Shown: positions 12,366 through 25,584 of the stretch, in pieces | How positions within the stretch are numbered: position 1 is the stretch's first letter | Layout of the letters: each line of letters begins with the position of its first letter | From: Epiperipatus broadwayi | Lineage: Eukaryota; Onychophora; Udeonychophora; Euonychophora; Peripatidae | Direction: 5' to 3' | Length of the DNA stretch: 64,000 nucleotides | Assembly: GCA_028023455.1 (NCBI GenBank) | Contig: JAQFVV010000042.1 | Span: 6,965,922 to 7,029,921 of the forward strand | The notes under the pieces: generated by a model | What the model was told of the DNA's origin: nothing | The model's database searches: none | Seen by the model: the letters and a program-made list of their open reading frames with translations, nothing else | Program-made: the position numbers and the translations under genes

Positions 12366-12935
12366 TTGCTTAACCCATTAGGTGGCAGTGACCTATTTGT
12401 AGAACAATCACTTTTCATGTCTGTGCATGTTCTACCTGGTTTTCCTGGTTCCTTAACTAAGAGACATGTGGCATGTCAATCTAAAATTTGCATTAGTTAA
12501 ACTTACCAACCAGACAGATTATTGTGAGTTACCCATCAGCCAATTTGTGTGATTTTAAATTCTTCATCAAGTTGCCTTTTTTTTTGTTGTTCTAAGTTAT
12601 CAATTTTACATGACAAGCACCATTTTCATTATTTTACACATTAGTAAAGAAATAAAATATTTTTCTCAACAATGCATACAACTAAACTTGCTATACTATA
12701 AACAGGATGCTGCTACAATATGGTATTATCAACTTTCTATTTCCACTTTTTGATTTAGAGCTTGTCATGACATTAAGCATTCAAGACTACTGAAAAAACA
12801 GTAGAATACTTATTTTCATAGTAGACAGAAGTAGATATTCTGGTTGTGCCTCCAGAGATTGATGAATTAATAGATAAGGAGGATTCGATGATGACGAAAT
12901 GTGAATTCTTTTAGTATATATGCAGATCTTTTATA
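12366..12935 (+). pseudogene. Possible piggyBac-like transposase N-terminal remnant
   Basis: At about 12828-12914 the plus strand reads TEVDILVVPPEIDELIDKED, which resembles the acidic DI--PP--E-TDEED segment near the N-terminus of many piggyBac transposases. A TTAA followed by cccattaggtggcag lies upstream at 12370, compatible with a piggyBac end. The frame then breaks, and no DDD catalytic domain is visible. This could be chance; confidence is low. Confidence 0.3.
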
Positions 12936-15879
12936 TTTATCTGAACATACATGCCAATCTTGATTTTATATACATTTAAATAATTTTTTACGACATTATT
13001 TGCTGAAAATACTGTTGATGTGTATTTTATGCTTTAATCCAAAATATGATTTTCTACAATCTAAATCACTTCATGAACATTGCCAACATGTTTTGCACAA
13101 TAAAAATATGATTCCAATAGATTAGTTTGGACATTTATCAATGTCTTTTAAGTCTTGGCAAAGTTGGATATAATTCAAGTTTATTAATTTTTTTTATTTA
13201 ATTAAATAAATATTTTACTGTAATAGAAATAAAGTAATAACAAAAATACCATATAAAAAAATAACCGAGTAACAAATATTTATATGAGTATGCATAGTAG
13301 TATTTGTAATGAATCAAAATCTTAAGTGAAAAATAATGAAGCATGACCATTATTTATCTATTGCTTTCATGATTTTATTTAGTCAGGAAAAAAAAAAGAT
13401 AGATAGCAAAGTATTAAATAATTTAATTTTAAACTATTCATGTGGGAAAAAGTTTTATCACAACTGCAATTTCAATGACTGATAAAAATAAAATGAGTTT
13501 GAGATAAGCCAGAAAAAAAACAAAAAACAATATTTATATAAAACTTGTTCTGAAACCAAAAATGACAATGAAAAACAATGAAACCACAACATGTTATATT
13601 TTGTTCCAAGCTTCTTCGTGTATATTGTATCCAGCTTATAATAGCTCACATTTTATTGACAAACTTTGAATAGAATACGTATTGTTTATTGAACTGCAAG
13701 TGTATAGTACTTGTCAACACATGCATATATATATAACAGATGTTTTTTTATATGTAGGTTGTACATATAAATTAAAATTATAGTATAAATAAAATTTCAA
13801 AAATAATATAATTATTAATAATAAAATGAGGGTGCACATATATTGTCCATTCATTGAAAAAGAATAAGAAAACAAAACCTACAGTACCATATTTTTATTT
13901 TTTAAATATATAATAAATGTCTGATTTCATCATTGCAATTAAACATGCTCTGGGCAATTTTTTTTTTTTTTTCCAATCAACTTTTCTTATAGAAACATAA
14001 CAGATTAGTCTGATTATCAAGAAACTATGATCTTTCTAATTGATTTGATATTTTTAAATCAATATTAACTTTAAAAGTAAGTTCTAAAATGTAAAAGTTT
14101 TAGCTTTATGCTTAAAAAATATTTTATTATGTGAAATACTGCACATCTATTTTGGAAAGGATAATAAGAATAAAATATAGGGTTTTCAACATAAACCAAA
14201 GAAATTTTGTTAGTAAATGTGATCGTTTATGGTGCTTTGAAATGGAAAAAAGGCTGCTGGCCTAATTTAAAAATTATTCATTCATTTTTTAAGATGTGAT
14301 CATGTACAGCACTCAGAAATAGAAAATGGCTGCTCGAGTATCATAAAATGTATTAAATATTCAAATTTTAATGGTTTTTTTTTGCTTACTTTTTGTTTTT
14401 AATAATGTCTAATTGAAGTATGTACTTTGATATAGTGCAGTTAGCAGTTTCATTATAGCAGAAAAAATGAAGGTAAATAGAAATGATGCAATGAGACATG
14501 ACAGAATTAATATTCCATGAAAACAAAAGCAGAAAAATTATAAAAGCCAAATAAAAATACTAAAGAAAAATAATTATCTACATAAAAAATTAAATAAATA
14601 AATAAAAAAACTTATAACAACTATTCATTTAAAATAAAAATAATATTAAAAAAAAAAAAAATCTATAAAGATTGTATTAAAATAAAAATATACAATACAT
14701 AAAATATAACAAATGATTTAAAAAATGGTAAATAAAATAAATAATAAATATAAACAAGATAAATATTTATAAGAAAAAATAGTACATAATATACAGTTTC
14801 ATGAAAAATACATTCAACAGCAAATAAAACATTCAAGTGAAACAAAAAATTAAAAAAAAATAAAATTAAAACAACACAGAAGATATATATATATAAATTC
14901 TATTAATAAACATACAAAGAATACAAATATATATTTAATAAAAAGTGGTATATTTTATTAAGAATAAGAAAAAGAAAAAAGCAATCTAAATAAAAAAAAC
15001 ATTAAAACCAAAAATGAATAATGAATGTGACAAAAACTATTATTGAACAATTAATATCTACATAAAAATTAATGATTTTAAACTATAAAAGTTTTACATT
15101 ATAAACAATATATAGATGTGTGCATACAATATCTATATTGTGATAAGTCTCACATTAGCTAATAAAAATAGCTTAGAGAAAGTAATTATAAAATTAGATA
15201 TGACAACTATTGATATATCCCAGAAGGATTAAAAATAAAATATAACTTAATAATGATTATGTATATTATAAAAGTAGTAATGGTATATTTCAAATAGCTA
15301 AGATAATACACTAATTAAAATAAAATTAATATTCAGATTGAGAAAGGCAAGCTAATTTAGAAAAGTTTTTAACACAATAAATTACAGCTGGAATTAATTC
15401 ATTAATGACAAATCATAATTTATTAGTGGAATTTATTATAAGGCTATAATGCAGACACGAGTTTGTTATTAACTGAAAGGTATTTTGATTCTTTTTTTAG
15501 GCCTTAAATAAATTGAGCATGAAAATTCCTAATATCCACTCAATATGTTCTCGTTGCTCACCAACATACATTAACCAACATGGTGAATTTACTAGCTTTT
15601 TATCTCCAAGAAACACTATGATCTTTCTTCTCAGTCGTCTACTACTTCTCTACTGAAATATCAGTTGAGTTTTCTTGAAGATAGGATGAATATATCTGTG
15701 AATTATCTTTTTTTAAAATAAATATTTAGTATCATGATAGATAAAACTAATTTATGGCCCTTATTCACATGAGGCTGTAACATTATCAGCCAGTTAGCAG
15801 TTATAAAGAACAAGGGTAATAAGAATCCCAACTGCAAACTCAGGCTGCTATTTGATGACTTTAATTTAAGCATTTACAA

Positions 15880-16700
15880 TTGCAAATTTCTTTCAAGTGA
15901 AGAAAGACTGCATAAATTGAAAAAATTGTCTGATATTAAATGGGACAGTGCTAGACTTTGTCAAGTTAAAATAAAAGAAAAAATAATTCATTTATAAAAT
16001 AAACCATAGGATTAATACAAAGGCACAAATATTGAAAGCATAAATGGTGTAGGATTCATTATAAATGAAAAGTGAAGTACAATATTGCAGAGAGTGATGA
16101 TATATCAGACAGAATGGCAAGAATTAGTTATTCAAATTAATAAAAGATACAAATGCAGATAATTCATATTTATGGACCAACAAATTCTTGTTGCGATGAA
16201 GCAGTAGATTTTTACATGGATGTAAAAAATGCTTTTGATCAGACGAAACTTTTTAAACTTCTATAGGAGACTTTAATGCTAGAATCAATAAATGATTGGA
16301 AAATGAAAGTGCTATGGTAAATTTGATTATGGTAATAGAAATGAGAGAGGATAAGGACTTGTGGAGTTCACAGAAAAACTGAATTTTATTAATTCTTTGA
16401 GAAAAAATATTCAACAGAAATGGACATAGAAGTTAAGAAATAAAGGTATAGCACAACTGGAATATATTTTGACTAACAGAAAATATGTTTCAAGATTGTA
16501 ATATTCTTAATAGATTTAACACAGGAAGTAATCATTGATTAGGGAGACATGTTAATGCAAAACTAGAGATGTAAATTATTAAGAAAATCAATATTAACAA
16601 ATGATATTCCCAACTTTCAGAAAAATTCCAATAAATTTAAATTAAATGCAAATTATTTTAAAATATTAAGAGACTTTGAAGATGCATCTGACTTGATTGA
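15880..16700 (+). pseudogene. Dead LINE fragment, RTE-like AP endonuclease domain
   Basis: Several plus-strand frames together match the apurinic-endonuclease (EEP) domain of RTE/BovB-type LINEs. In order there are a GVGFIIN motif (about 16050), QIIHIYGPTNS with DEAVDFYMDV (about 16155-16220), GDFNARI (about 16267) and a run near 16330-16470 reading GNRNERG..GLVEFTEKLNF then WTWKLRNKG. The end matches NTGSNH where active enzymes have a conserved SDH. Stops and frameshifts are frequent and no reverse transcriptase follows, so this is a 5' relic. It lies in the F-box gene intron, opposite to that gene. Confidence 0.7.
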
Positions 16701-18559
16701 AGTCAATAAAAAGATTGCTCAAAAAATATTAAATATATTACTTCCTTTATTTTGTTATATTTTATATAAATATAATTTATCCACCTTACTTCAAATACTG
16801 GACAAATGGCATTTATATAAAATATTATAGAAAAAAAAAAGGAAGTAATAGATCTAGTGATATTTGTGAAAAATCTGAATAACACACAAAAAATGAGATT
16901 TTTAAAATTTTTTTTTAAGAAAGTGAGATAGAAATTGCTCTGAGGTAGACTGCAGGAAAGTTAAAACTTCAAATTGTGTGTGTGTATATATATAGACCAG
17001 AAATGTTTTGCTAAGAAGAGTTTGAAGTAAAGTGCACAATTGTATTTATATAAAAAGATTGTTATTCGTAAGAACTGCAAGAAAGAGAAACAAACTGTCT
17101 ATGTGCAAGCACTGATTATCAGAATGCTCTGATAATTATATGTGTGTTTTACATATATAATATTACGGCCTTATAATATTACCTGATATTATTGCTTTCT
17201 CATGCTATTAATTATTATTAAATTTTAATATTATTTACTTTGGTGTCTGAGTTAGTATATTACTTGTTTTTATTTTCCATCTCAATTATTATATATAATT
17301 ATTAAAATCAATCAACATTTAGACAATCCCAATATCAAAACAATCAACAATCTCAAACTATTGTGTATTTAACACCTATATGAATCCAAACTCTAGCACA
17401 GGCAGAATTTGAGGTTATGATGGCAAAAAGTAGGATGTTGCAAGTGAAACTAAATGGCCATGATCCTTTTAAATGCTAAAAGATGGGATCATCTAGATGA
17501 TTTCTAAATTATATGGAAAACAAAGTAAAATAAAGTCATTAAATAAAATTTCTTAGAAGGAACTCAGACAGAAGCTCACTATTCTGATGATGATCAACAC
17601 ATGTTAGATTAATCTTTGAACAGTTCAACATGAAATATAACAATCATCAATTAACTCTGAGTCTGTTACAATGTACATATAAATATCTGACTAAACTAAA
17701 ATATTGTATTATCTATATTCAAATAACAAATATTTTATTGTAAATTAAATCCCTATAAATTAGTATATTTCAATAATAATAATAATAATAAATCAATAGA
17801 AATAATTAAAAAAAAAAAAGATGATACCAAGCATTTGGATATGAAACATTTTGTATAAATGCACAGAGTGGGAAATTATGCATAGCAAATGAAGGTATTC
17901 AAAGAAAAATAAATGGAATTTTTTAATGAGACAATTAAACATGTTTGGAAGGTTACAATTTATGAATGGCAATAAATTGATAAAATTAACTACAAATGGT
18001 GAAGACAATGAATACAAAGTCGAAAAATATTACATTAATAAATTCAATAGAATTTTATTTCTATATATTTGTATAAGAAATGGGAATAACGTATAGAGTA
18101 TATATTATAGGTATATAATTATGAAAAGAAAAATAGTATAAACTAAATTAATTAGAGGAAAAAATGAACAATAATTCAAATAAGTTTAATTATAGAAAGA
18201 CAAAATAAATCTATAAAAAAAGAAACTACCAATATTCAACTCACTTGAATTATGTATATATGAACAAAAACAACAACATGAGGAATGTTTTATCTCTTGA
18301 CATATTGCATTTAAAAAATATAAATATATATATGGTTCCTTCAGTATTTTATAGATAGACATGATTAGCCTGCAAGATAAATGAGTTATGATTTTTTTTT
18401 TTATTCTCAATCAGCAATGTTTTCAGATTTAGTGAGAAAAGTATGATTGATCCCATCTTCACTTCCACAATCTAAAAAAGCATTAAGCCCAACAGATGAA
18501 ATCTCAAATAAATACTAAAGACTTTTCATTATGATTATGGAATAACATCTTAAATGATA

Positions 18560-19060
18560 TAAAAGGCCGTTTAGTTTTTGAAATGCCTCTTTCTAGAAAC
18601 AAGTTGCATTTGCATTAAATAGCCTATATAAATTTCTAACCACAAAAATCAGTTTGACATGGAGAAAACTTTTATAGTAATTAACAAGTACTAAAAATAA
18701 GTTATTCTTTTGTTTTATAGAACATTGAGGCTTATAGTTTCTTATTTTGGTTGGATGAATAACCTTGGGACTAATTTTATAATTAAAATTTTTTAGTTCC
18801 TTGGTATCAAAAATACATTTATTTGATTTTAATACCAGCACCTTTAAATGTGTTTAGCAGTTTTTTGGTAAATAATTATGAATCTTGGCTACCAGAAAAA
18901 AAATCATCAAATTATGGTTGTAAAGTAGATAGATGAGCTTATGGTGAAATATTTCCAAAATCACTGCTATAACAGAAATAAAGACATTTCTTTGAATAGA
19001 CCTTATATTGGCAGTATTGTAATGACTGTTCATCATTGTAATTGAAGATATACCCACCAG
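18560..19060 (-). pseudogene. Degraded Ty3/gypsy reverse transcriptase
   Basis: Minus-strand frames carry pieces in the order of a gypsy RT. The first is FDDFFSGSQDS.LFTKKLLN with TFKGAGIKIK, matching the catalytic DD region and the following EEHL..L--L--AGI segment; the first catalytic position reads F-D-D. The second is KVIHPTKIRN with LVLVNYYKSFL, matching the IHPT..K and LGLVNYY.RF signatures at the RT end. Frameshifts and stops break it. The open stretch at 19291-19518 may be more of the same element, but I cannot align it. Confidence 0.55.
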
Positions 19061-19726
19061 AACTTAATCTTTGAGAAGAACCTTCTATCAGATAGTACCA
19101 AGAAAATTATCTAGCATCTTTCTTGGTTAATTGGTCACCAATGATCTATTGGAATTGCTCATTCTGATTATATATTTGATTCAATGACTTCTCCCCATAT
19201 GCAATTTGTTAAACACTATAATTTTGCTTTTATGGAAGTAAATATAAGTTTACACTGACAATTAAAGGGCTTTAATACTTTTATTTATTTTTAAATGAAC
19301 AGATAATCTCTGATAATATCCAATTTATTTATTTTTGTTAAAAATTTCTGGATATTCTTGCCTAAGGTCACCACAATTCTTAAGTTGTTTGATCTCTTGG
19401 GCTGAAGAACAAAGGGAAGGTGAAAAGTGTTACTTTTTATAAACTTCATCATAGATTTGCCAAAAATAATGAATTGGCTTCTCTGGTAATTTTTAATAAT
19501 ACTATTCAATTTCTGCAATTTATATGATTTTACTATTTTTAATGATGGACCAATTTTTTAAAGCAGACTAATTTTGATAATGAAGTTCCTTCAAGCACAG
19601 TGTGGTTTAATTCAAATCCCATTTTTTGTTAAGTAAACTCTAGGATTCCTGATATGATAGCACATTTTCCAAATCATATATACTGACATGCTTTATCAGG
19701 ATGGGTTTATTAGAGCTGCAACAAGT

Positions 19727-19810
19727 TTTTTTTATCTATTTTGAGATACACGGTTGAAAATCATTATTTTTTTATTTATTTTGAGATACACGGTTGAAAT
19801 TCATTATTTT
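19727..19810. repeat. Tandem duplication, about 43-bp unit
   Basis: The block tattttgagatacacggttg with its flanks occurs twice in a row. The two units are almost identical, so the duplication is recent compared with the surrounding sequence. Confidence 0.8.
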
Positions 19811-21751
19811 GTTGGATCAAATTTTTTTTGAACTGGCTTTCTTTAATGGTGAAACTTAATTAACAGTGAGTTCTGCTAATGATTCTTGTGCAATTATGAA
19901 GACAAATGGATACACTGAGTTCATTAGAATTTGACTTTACAATTGCAAACTAAGCTATCTTTATCAATTCTATGGCACAATCTATTACTTATTCATCATT
20001 TCTCTAATAGTCCAGATGAAAATGCTTTTGTAATATTTAAAAGTTTAGGCAAAAGTATGTCATTATAAATTAGTTACCAATTCAAATATTAGTTTGGATG
20101 GGTGCACAACTGTGGTTGAGAATGAAAAACTGAATATTTACAAATGCTGCAATTTTTGATCAATTATTAATTTTGTGTGCTCTGAAAAAATATTGCATTA
20201 AATATCCAAGTACGTGTGCAAATTCTTTGGACTACTTAGATCAAATTCTCCTAGATTATCTGACTTTTCAATTGAAGGTTGTTTTTTTAAAAAAACTTTG
20301 ACAAAATATTGTTTTTGGCTGCACTTTCATCCAAATATAGCTATTTGCAAGCCCAAATGCAATCACTCCTAATCTAGGTCCTAAAAATTCATTGGTTTAT
20401 TGCTATATTCTTCAATCAATTATATAACATGATAACAAATGTTTGAACTTGGTCAGTCAGAGAATATTAATGTAAAATAGGACTAGTCCTTGTCATTTGA
20501 TAGTAGTTAAAATATTTGACTAACTTTCTCAACTAATAATGAGATCGACCTATTGACTTAATGTTTACAATCCATAATTTTTGTATTCTGATAGCCAGAT
20601 GATGAGCTAATTAAACTTGCATAAAGATTCGAGAATAAATTTTTACCTAGAAAATTTTACATTTTTAATCTCAAGAAAGAATAATTTCTATGAATTTAGA
20701 TCCAGATGTGGAGACAACAAATTTAATGGTGATAATAATTTGACAATCCCTTAATTCAATTTTATTTCCACCTTAAAGTACAAATGCATACCGTAACATG
20801 AGGGATTAGGGTTGACCAAAGTCAACAATTTCTGTTTCTTATACGATATACACTATTCAGAAATTATTTGGAATCAAACCTGATTTCACGCATAATATAG
20901 GCAAAATATATTAAAAACATTTTATCTAAATAATTCTTTTCACTAATTATGGAAAAATTTTAAATCTCGATTATTGATTTGATATATAAACTGCAGTAAA
21001 TTGTTAACAGCATGTACATTATCAGTAAAAATTAATTAAATAAAAATGTCACATTTTTATTGAACTAAAACTTAGCAAATGAAAAAATTAAGCAAGCATT
21101 AAATTATATCAACACACAAAAAAAAGTATTTCAAAAGTAAAAACACATAAATATAAATCTTACGATTTTTCCCCCCGATACTATCAGCTGGTCAGTTAAT
21201 TTTATAATGTTCCCGCTGGCGCAAACTAACTTTCACGGTTAAATGTTTATAATTGGTTTACAATGAAAAACGCGCATTGATTGTTTAAACACTTTTAAGA
21301 ATCAACTATCTCCAGTTCAAAACTCGTAATAAATATGAAAAAGAAAAATACACACTTAAAAAATAAAAATGAATAAAAAAATAAATTTTAACATACACAG
21401 TAGAAGAAAAAAAATTATTAAAGTTTATAGTCGTTAGAGGCGTTAAATCAACGTTAACTGGAAATCAACGAGATGCCGGTAAATTGTAACGAATTATTTG
21501 ATTTAAATTGCAAAAGAAACAATGACGGTTTAAAGATAACTTTACCATTATAAATTTTTTGTGAAATCATTAGAAATTATTTCAATAATGCTTCGAAAAT
21601 TACATTTGTTAATAAAAAAATTGGGTATGTGATTCAAATATACCGCCATCAAATCAGTTTAATAAACTAAAGACGCGAAGTAATAAATAATTAAAAATAT
21701 TAGTATTCCTTTAAAAAAAAAAAAAACGATATATACTAAGCATGTTCTTAC

Positions 21752-21833
21752 CCATAATCAGCCTATTTCCCTGAGAATTTTGAGTTATACGATAAAAAAA
21801 AGTATCGGTTGGTAAACCCTTATAGAAAACCAT
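21752..21833 (-). CDS. F-box protein, coding exon 1 (start exon)
   Basis: The minus strand reads ccggaag-ATG and stays open for 27 codons plus one base, up to a strong donor (ATGG|GTAAGAAC). The peptide is MVFYKGLPTDTFFYRITQNS followed by QGNRLIM. I do not recognise this N-terminus. The last base plus the two leading bases of the exon at 5331-5464 form one codon and keep the frame open into the F-box, so the two exons support each other. The ATG is the first in its frame after a GC-richer leader with several CpGs, and no competing upstream ATG continues into the frame. The gene runs leftward; the next acceptor in phase that I found is 16.3 kb away. Confidence 0.75.
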
Positions 21834-22500
21834 CTTCCGGCCGACAGACGACCACCAAACACTCTTCAGACTGCAGTTGCTTTCTACGATTTAAAAACTC
21901 ACAACTAAACGTTAATCTCGCGTGAACAGAAAAATTTACAATAAACAATTGAATTAACTAACGTTTGATCTTTCAAAGAAATTTTAAAAAGTAAAGTAAA
22001 GAATGTTTTCATTTTTAAATTGAATTTTAAAAGTGATTAATTCTGTTTTATCTTTTTGTGTAATTTTATACTCATCTATTTTATAGGACTATAGATTTTT
22101 CAACTTATTTTTTTTACATTTAATTTAATTAGGCAAAAACTGGAAAAAAATCGATCGGAATGACATTTAAAATATTAATTTAAGATTAACGGTCTAGAAT
22201 AAAATCTATATATAATTAAGAAGTAGTAACTTTTACTTTTTTAAAAAAAAGTTAGCATTTCAACTTAAGATACTTAGCTATTTTTATTTTTTTGTAAAAA
22301 TATAAAACTTTTTTAGGTAAATTTGTGTTACTTTCTTTTTTTTTTTTACTTTTCAAATGAAATTATTATAAAAAGTACTATTTATATACTTTTTTGTTTG
22401 TTTCCAATCTTAATAATAGATTAGTCGTCTGCTCCCAACGAACTACAACTTGCGCATGCGTATAATTAAAGTTGGTCGAATTTCAAAGAATATTTTGACA
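21834..22500 (-). promoter_or_regulatory. Likely 5' UTR and promoter of the F-box gene
   Basis: This stretch has more CpG and G+C than its surroundings, notably around 21835-21930 (ggccg, cgcgag) and 22425-22480. It lies directly upstream of the start exon. The palindrome tgcgcatgcgta (22451-22462) matches the NRF1 consensus ygcgcaygcgcr at all but about one position. There is no clear TATA box. Base skew changes sides near here (A-rich plus strand to the left, T-rich further right around 31-36 kb), which would fit a divergent promoter, but no plus-strand first exon was found. Confidence 0.45.
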
Positions 22501-22684
22501 GTTTATTATTACTAACGACATTTTCCATTTAAAAAAAATAATCGCAAGACTCGTTACTTACTTTTTATTTAAAATATAATTATTAAGACAAGCTTATTAA
22601 AATAACTTGATTTTTTTTTTTTAAAAAAAAAAACAATTTCTGCACAGTTTTAAGTGTTTCCATCTGACTTTGTAAATATGAATA

Positions 22685-22885
22685 TACTATATAGGAGATT
22701 TGAACCCAGACTTTCCAGATCCCTTTAGTCATCTACTCTCTTACATACAAGCGAAAAAGATAAATGATCTCCAATATATGTATTTTGTACTGAACCAGCA
22801 CTTATCAGTTGGTCCAAATCATCTACACACACACACATACAGTATATAATAAAGCGCTCGATTTATATTAAGATAGCAAATTCAC
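22685..22885 (-). mobile_element. Hammerhead family 2 repeat, single unit
   Basis: The B-box end (aggagatttgaacccagac, reverse orientation), the hammerhead region and the gctat-ttaatataaa-type continuation match the units at 8.0-9.4 kb. It is a lone minus-oriented copy with no inverted partner. A CA microsatellite lies near 22829-22844. Confidence 0.7.
22770..22816 (-). ncRNA. Hammerhead-like motif, family 2 copy e (core mutated)
   Basis: On the minus strand, stem I strand accaa is followed by ctgataa (G8 has become A). Stem II is gtgct-ggttc-agtac, then aaaa instead of gaaa. The downstream ttgg keeps most of stem I. It is probably inactive but useful for the family consensus. Confidence 0.55.
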
Positions 22886-23975
22886 ATATCTATCTACAGT
22901 ATTAGAATGCATACAATTCGATTATTTACTTAAAACATTTACACAATACATATATATAAAGTTCATTATTTTTGTAAACAAGAGATTTTTAACCATTACA
23001 TGATAGTTTCTTTGAGATTGCCTGGAACTAAAAATCCATAGCTTTTCATCATTACAGAACTCTTGGGATTCAGTTACAACCTATTGTCATCTGTTCTATC
23101 ATTACATTTAGTTATTTTTATTTAATCCTCTTATTTCTGCTAATAATGTCAATATTATTCCTTTGCTTACTATACATATCTTTGTGGCCTTCAATCTCTC
23201 TATTAATGCACTGTTAAGTATTCAAATTTCAGATTTAGATATAACCATTGATAAAGACATAGTTTCTCTTCATATTATGAAAAACTTTTTTTAATTCCAT
23301 CTGGCAATCTCATATACATATATTTTCTTTAGGTCTTTTAAAATCTTTATTATCATCTCTTCTAGCATCATGTTTAGTTATTTTTATTTAAGCTTCATTT
23401 CTATAAATGATATCGGTAATATTTATTTTTTGTCTGTGCTCCATAATTTACTACATGATTTGCAGTTTCTATTCTTATGTTTCATTAATTGTTCAAGTCC
23501 CAGATTTACGAATAAACATTCTCAGAAAATATGTATTAATATACCCCCACCCCCCTAAATTTAATTTAACCCATTATAATTTTCATTTATATTAATAATT
23601 TATTTAAGTCAGTTCAAGATAGTAACTTCAAATTTATCACTACCAGTCTATGATATTTTTTTTTAGTTATACTTGTTAGTTTTATCTACAAAATCCAGAT
23701 GATTTAAATTATGATCACTAATTTTTACTTCTTACTTGAAATATGGAATGATCTATTCAAATGTTTATATGCAATCTGATAGAAACAGTTGTCAAATGAT
23801 TGTATGAGATCTGGAAAACTTAATTTTATTTAGTTACTATTTATTATGAATTTAAGACCTAAGACTAATGAACTTTTTGAAAGAAAGGCTGAGAAATTAA
23901 AATGGTAAACTAAGTTTTTTTCAAAACATACTAAATTAAATATTTGCCTGAAGGTTTGTGATGATGGTATATTAG

Positions 23976-24165
23976 ATGTGATAATATGTTGGACTATTTC
24001 CATCATTTATCATTAAATGCTGAATGCATAGAAAAATTTAAACTTTATTTGAATTTTTCAAATACAAACAACTTGTTGGTAATAACACACAAATAGGTAA
24101 TACAGGTTAGTAATTACATAAGGTTTTGACAATTATTGTCCACTCTTCTTCAGCTGTTGCTGGCC
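23976..24165 (-). repeat. Left inverted terminal repeat of the Penelope-like element
   Basis: This is the reverse complement of the right end at 29047-29238, with scattered differences. It includes ttgaatttttcaaatac, a run of taa/acaa half-repeats and cactcttcttcagctgttgc. The same tail recurs in the SINE-like inverted pair at 62.8-63.2 kb. Confidence 0.85.
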
Positions 24166-24509
24166 TCATCATATTAGCATTTAACTTTCTTATGTGTAGA
24201 TAGGAAGAAATTTATTCCTATAAGTTTGCTATTAAAACCTATTTCCTCCAAGAAAGTAGGGAAGATTATTCAGAGAGCAAATGATTGTTGAGAGAAAGAA
24301 TAAATGTTCCAATGGTTTCCAAGTATCAAACCTTGTGTTCCATTATAAATATGGAATATTTTCTAAAAAAATATAGTTGCAGATGAAGACTTATCAAGAG
24401 TTTGTCAAGTAGAGAAAAGACCATATTGCAAATTATGAAGGATAAAAAAATGTCAGCAGAAGAAGCTTATAAATCTAAATGGGCAGGTCAAAAGTCTTAC
24501 AGAAACAAA

Positions 24510-25580
24510 CAATCTATCAGCTTCATCAGTGAAAAATCTTAGTTCTAAACAGCTTACTGATGTTGAATTATCTATTCTTGGAAAAGAGTTTAACTTTATC
24601 ATTACATCATTTACATTCCATTACTGGATATAATGGCAGTGACTGAGGAAGTTATTCAAAAATTGTCTCTTCAAGAAATAGCAGGATTACACTGGAGAGT
24701 TAAAAAGACACTTGAGAGACATCAAAAACAGAAATCAAACATTTCATGTGATGAGAGGAAATTATTAACTCTCAAACAGCATACATCTATAATCATTCTT
24801 CCTATTGACAAAGTAACACCACAGTTGTAATAGATAAAACTAATCATGACAACAAAATGCAAGTACTTCTCACCACAAGACAATAGAAAAAAGTAACAAA
24901 AAATACAATTCCAAAAACAGATAAAATTATATGCATTACTCTGAAAGCATCAAAAGTATTTCAGTGATTCAGAAAAAAAGGAAATTAACTTTGTATTTCA
25001 GCAAAATTCCTCACCTTTATGGACTACCTAAAATCCATAAAGACAATGTTTCCTATTTCTTCACAAAGTTCTTAATCTATTGGTATACAGGACACAACCT
25101 TTCATCAGGGATTCTAAGCACTTTGTAGAATTATGAAAATGAAAATAGAGAGCTAATATACTAGCAAGCATGTGATGAAGCATTGTCAATTGTAAGGAAA
25201 AGATTATATGATATTAATCTACAAACCAAAACAACTCTACCTATTGATAGTATAATGGAATTATTAATGTTCTGCATAACAACAACATACTTTCAATATA
25301 ACTCAGAATTCTTCCAACAAAATCAAGGGATGGCCATGGGATCACCGTTGTCACCCTTTCTTAGCAATTTTTACATGGAAGAATTTGAAACCACTGCCAT
25401 AAATATTCTTCAAGTCCACTAAAAGTATAGCTTTGCTGATACATTCATGGTATGGTTCCATGATGAGAGACATAATTACAGTCATTCTGGAAGCATATCA
25501 GCAACATATCTCCTTCAATTAAATTCACAATGGAATCAGAATGAGAACAAAAATTGGAATTCTTATATGTTTTAGTGACT
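24510..25580 (+). pseudogene. Penelope-like RT, N-terminal and RT part
   Basis: The frames read in order VKNLSSKQLTDVELSILGKE (from about 24517), then SCDERKLLTLKQHTSIIILP with IDK (24750-24815), the equivalent of the ERKAL..L..D.SIVILPADKG signature. HLYGLPKIHK (25015-25043) matches the conserved YGLPKIHK motif. QGMAMGSPLSPFLSNFYMEE follows at about 25323-25380. The catalytic YVDDT is degraded to YSFADTFMVW (about 25428). RT copies element RNA at the target site. Stops and frameshifts occur between the blocks; the hAT insertion follows directly after LVTN. Confidence 0.85.
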
Positions 25581-25584
25581 AACC

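Larger units (their letters stand above)
5465..21751 (-). other. 16.3-kb first intron of the F-box gene
   Basis: The intron is bounded by ATGG|GTAAGAAC at its 5' end and TTATTACAG at its 3' end on the minus strand. It is filled with transposons, described separately: hammerhead family 2 at 8.0-9.4 kb, a MITE at 11.2 kb, a possible piggyBac remnant at 12.4-12.9 kb, an RTE-like LINE at 15.9 kb and gypsy RT at 18.6 kb. In 5.5-7.8, 9.4-11.2, 13.0-15.8, 16.7-18.5 and 19.5-21.1 kb I see only AT-rich sequence, homopolymers and microsatellites. The plus strand is A-rich through much of the intron, as if the transcribed minus strand were T-rich. Confidence 0.75.

Noticed and set aside
24130-24170. Hammerhead in the Penelope-like terminal repeats
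   Set aside because: The reverse strand reads atgatgaggccagc...gctgaag, but C3 and the gaaa block are wrong, and the other copies of this tail change G8 as well. Unlike families 1 and 2, a consensus does not restore the core.
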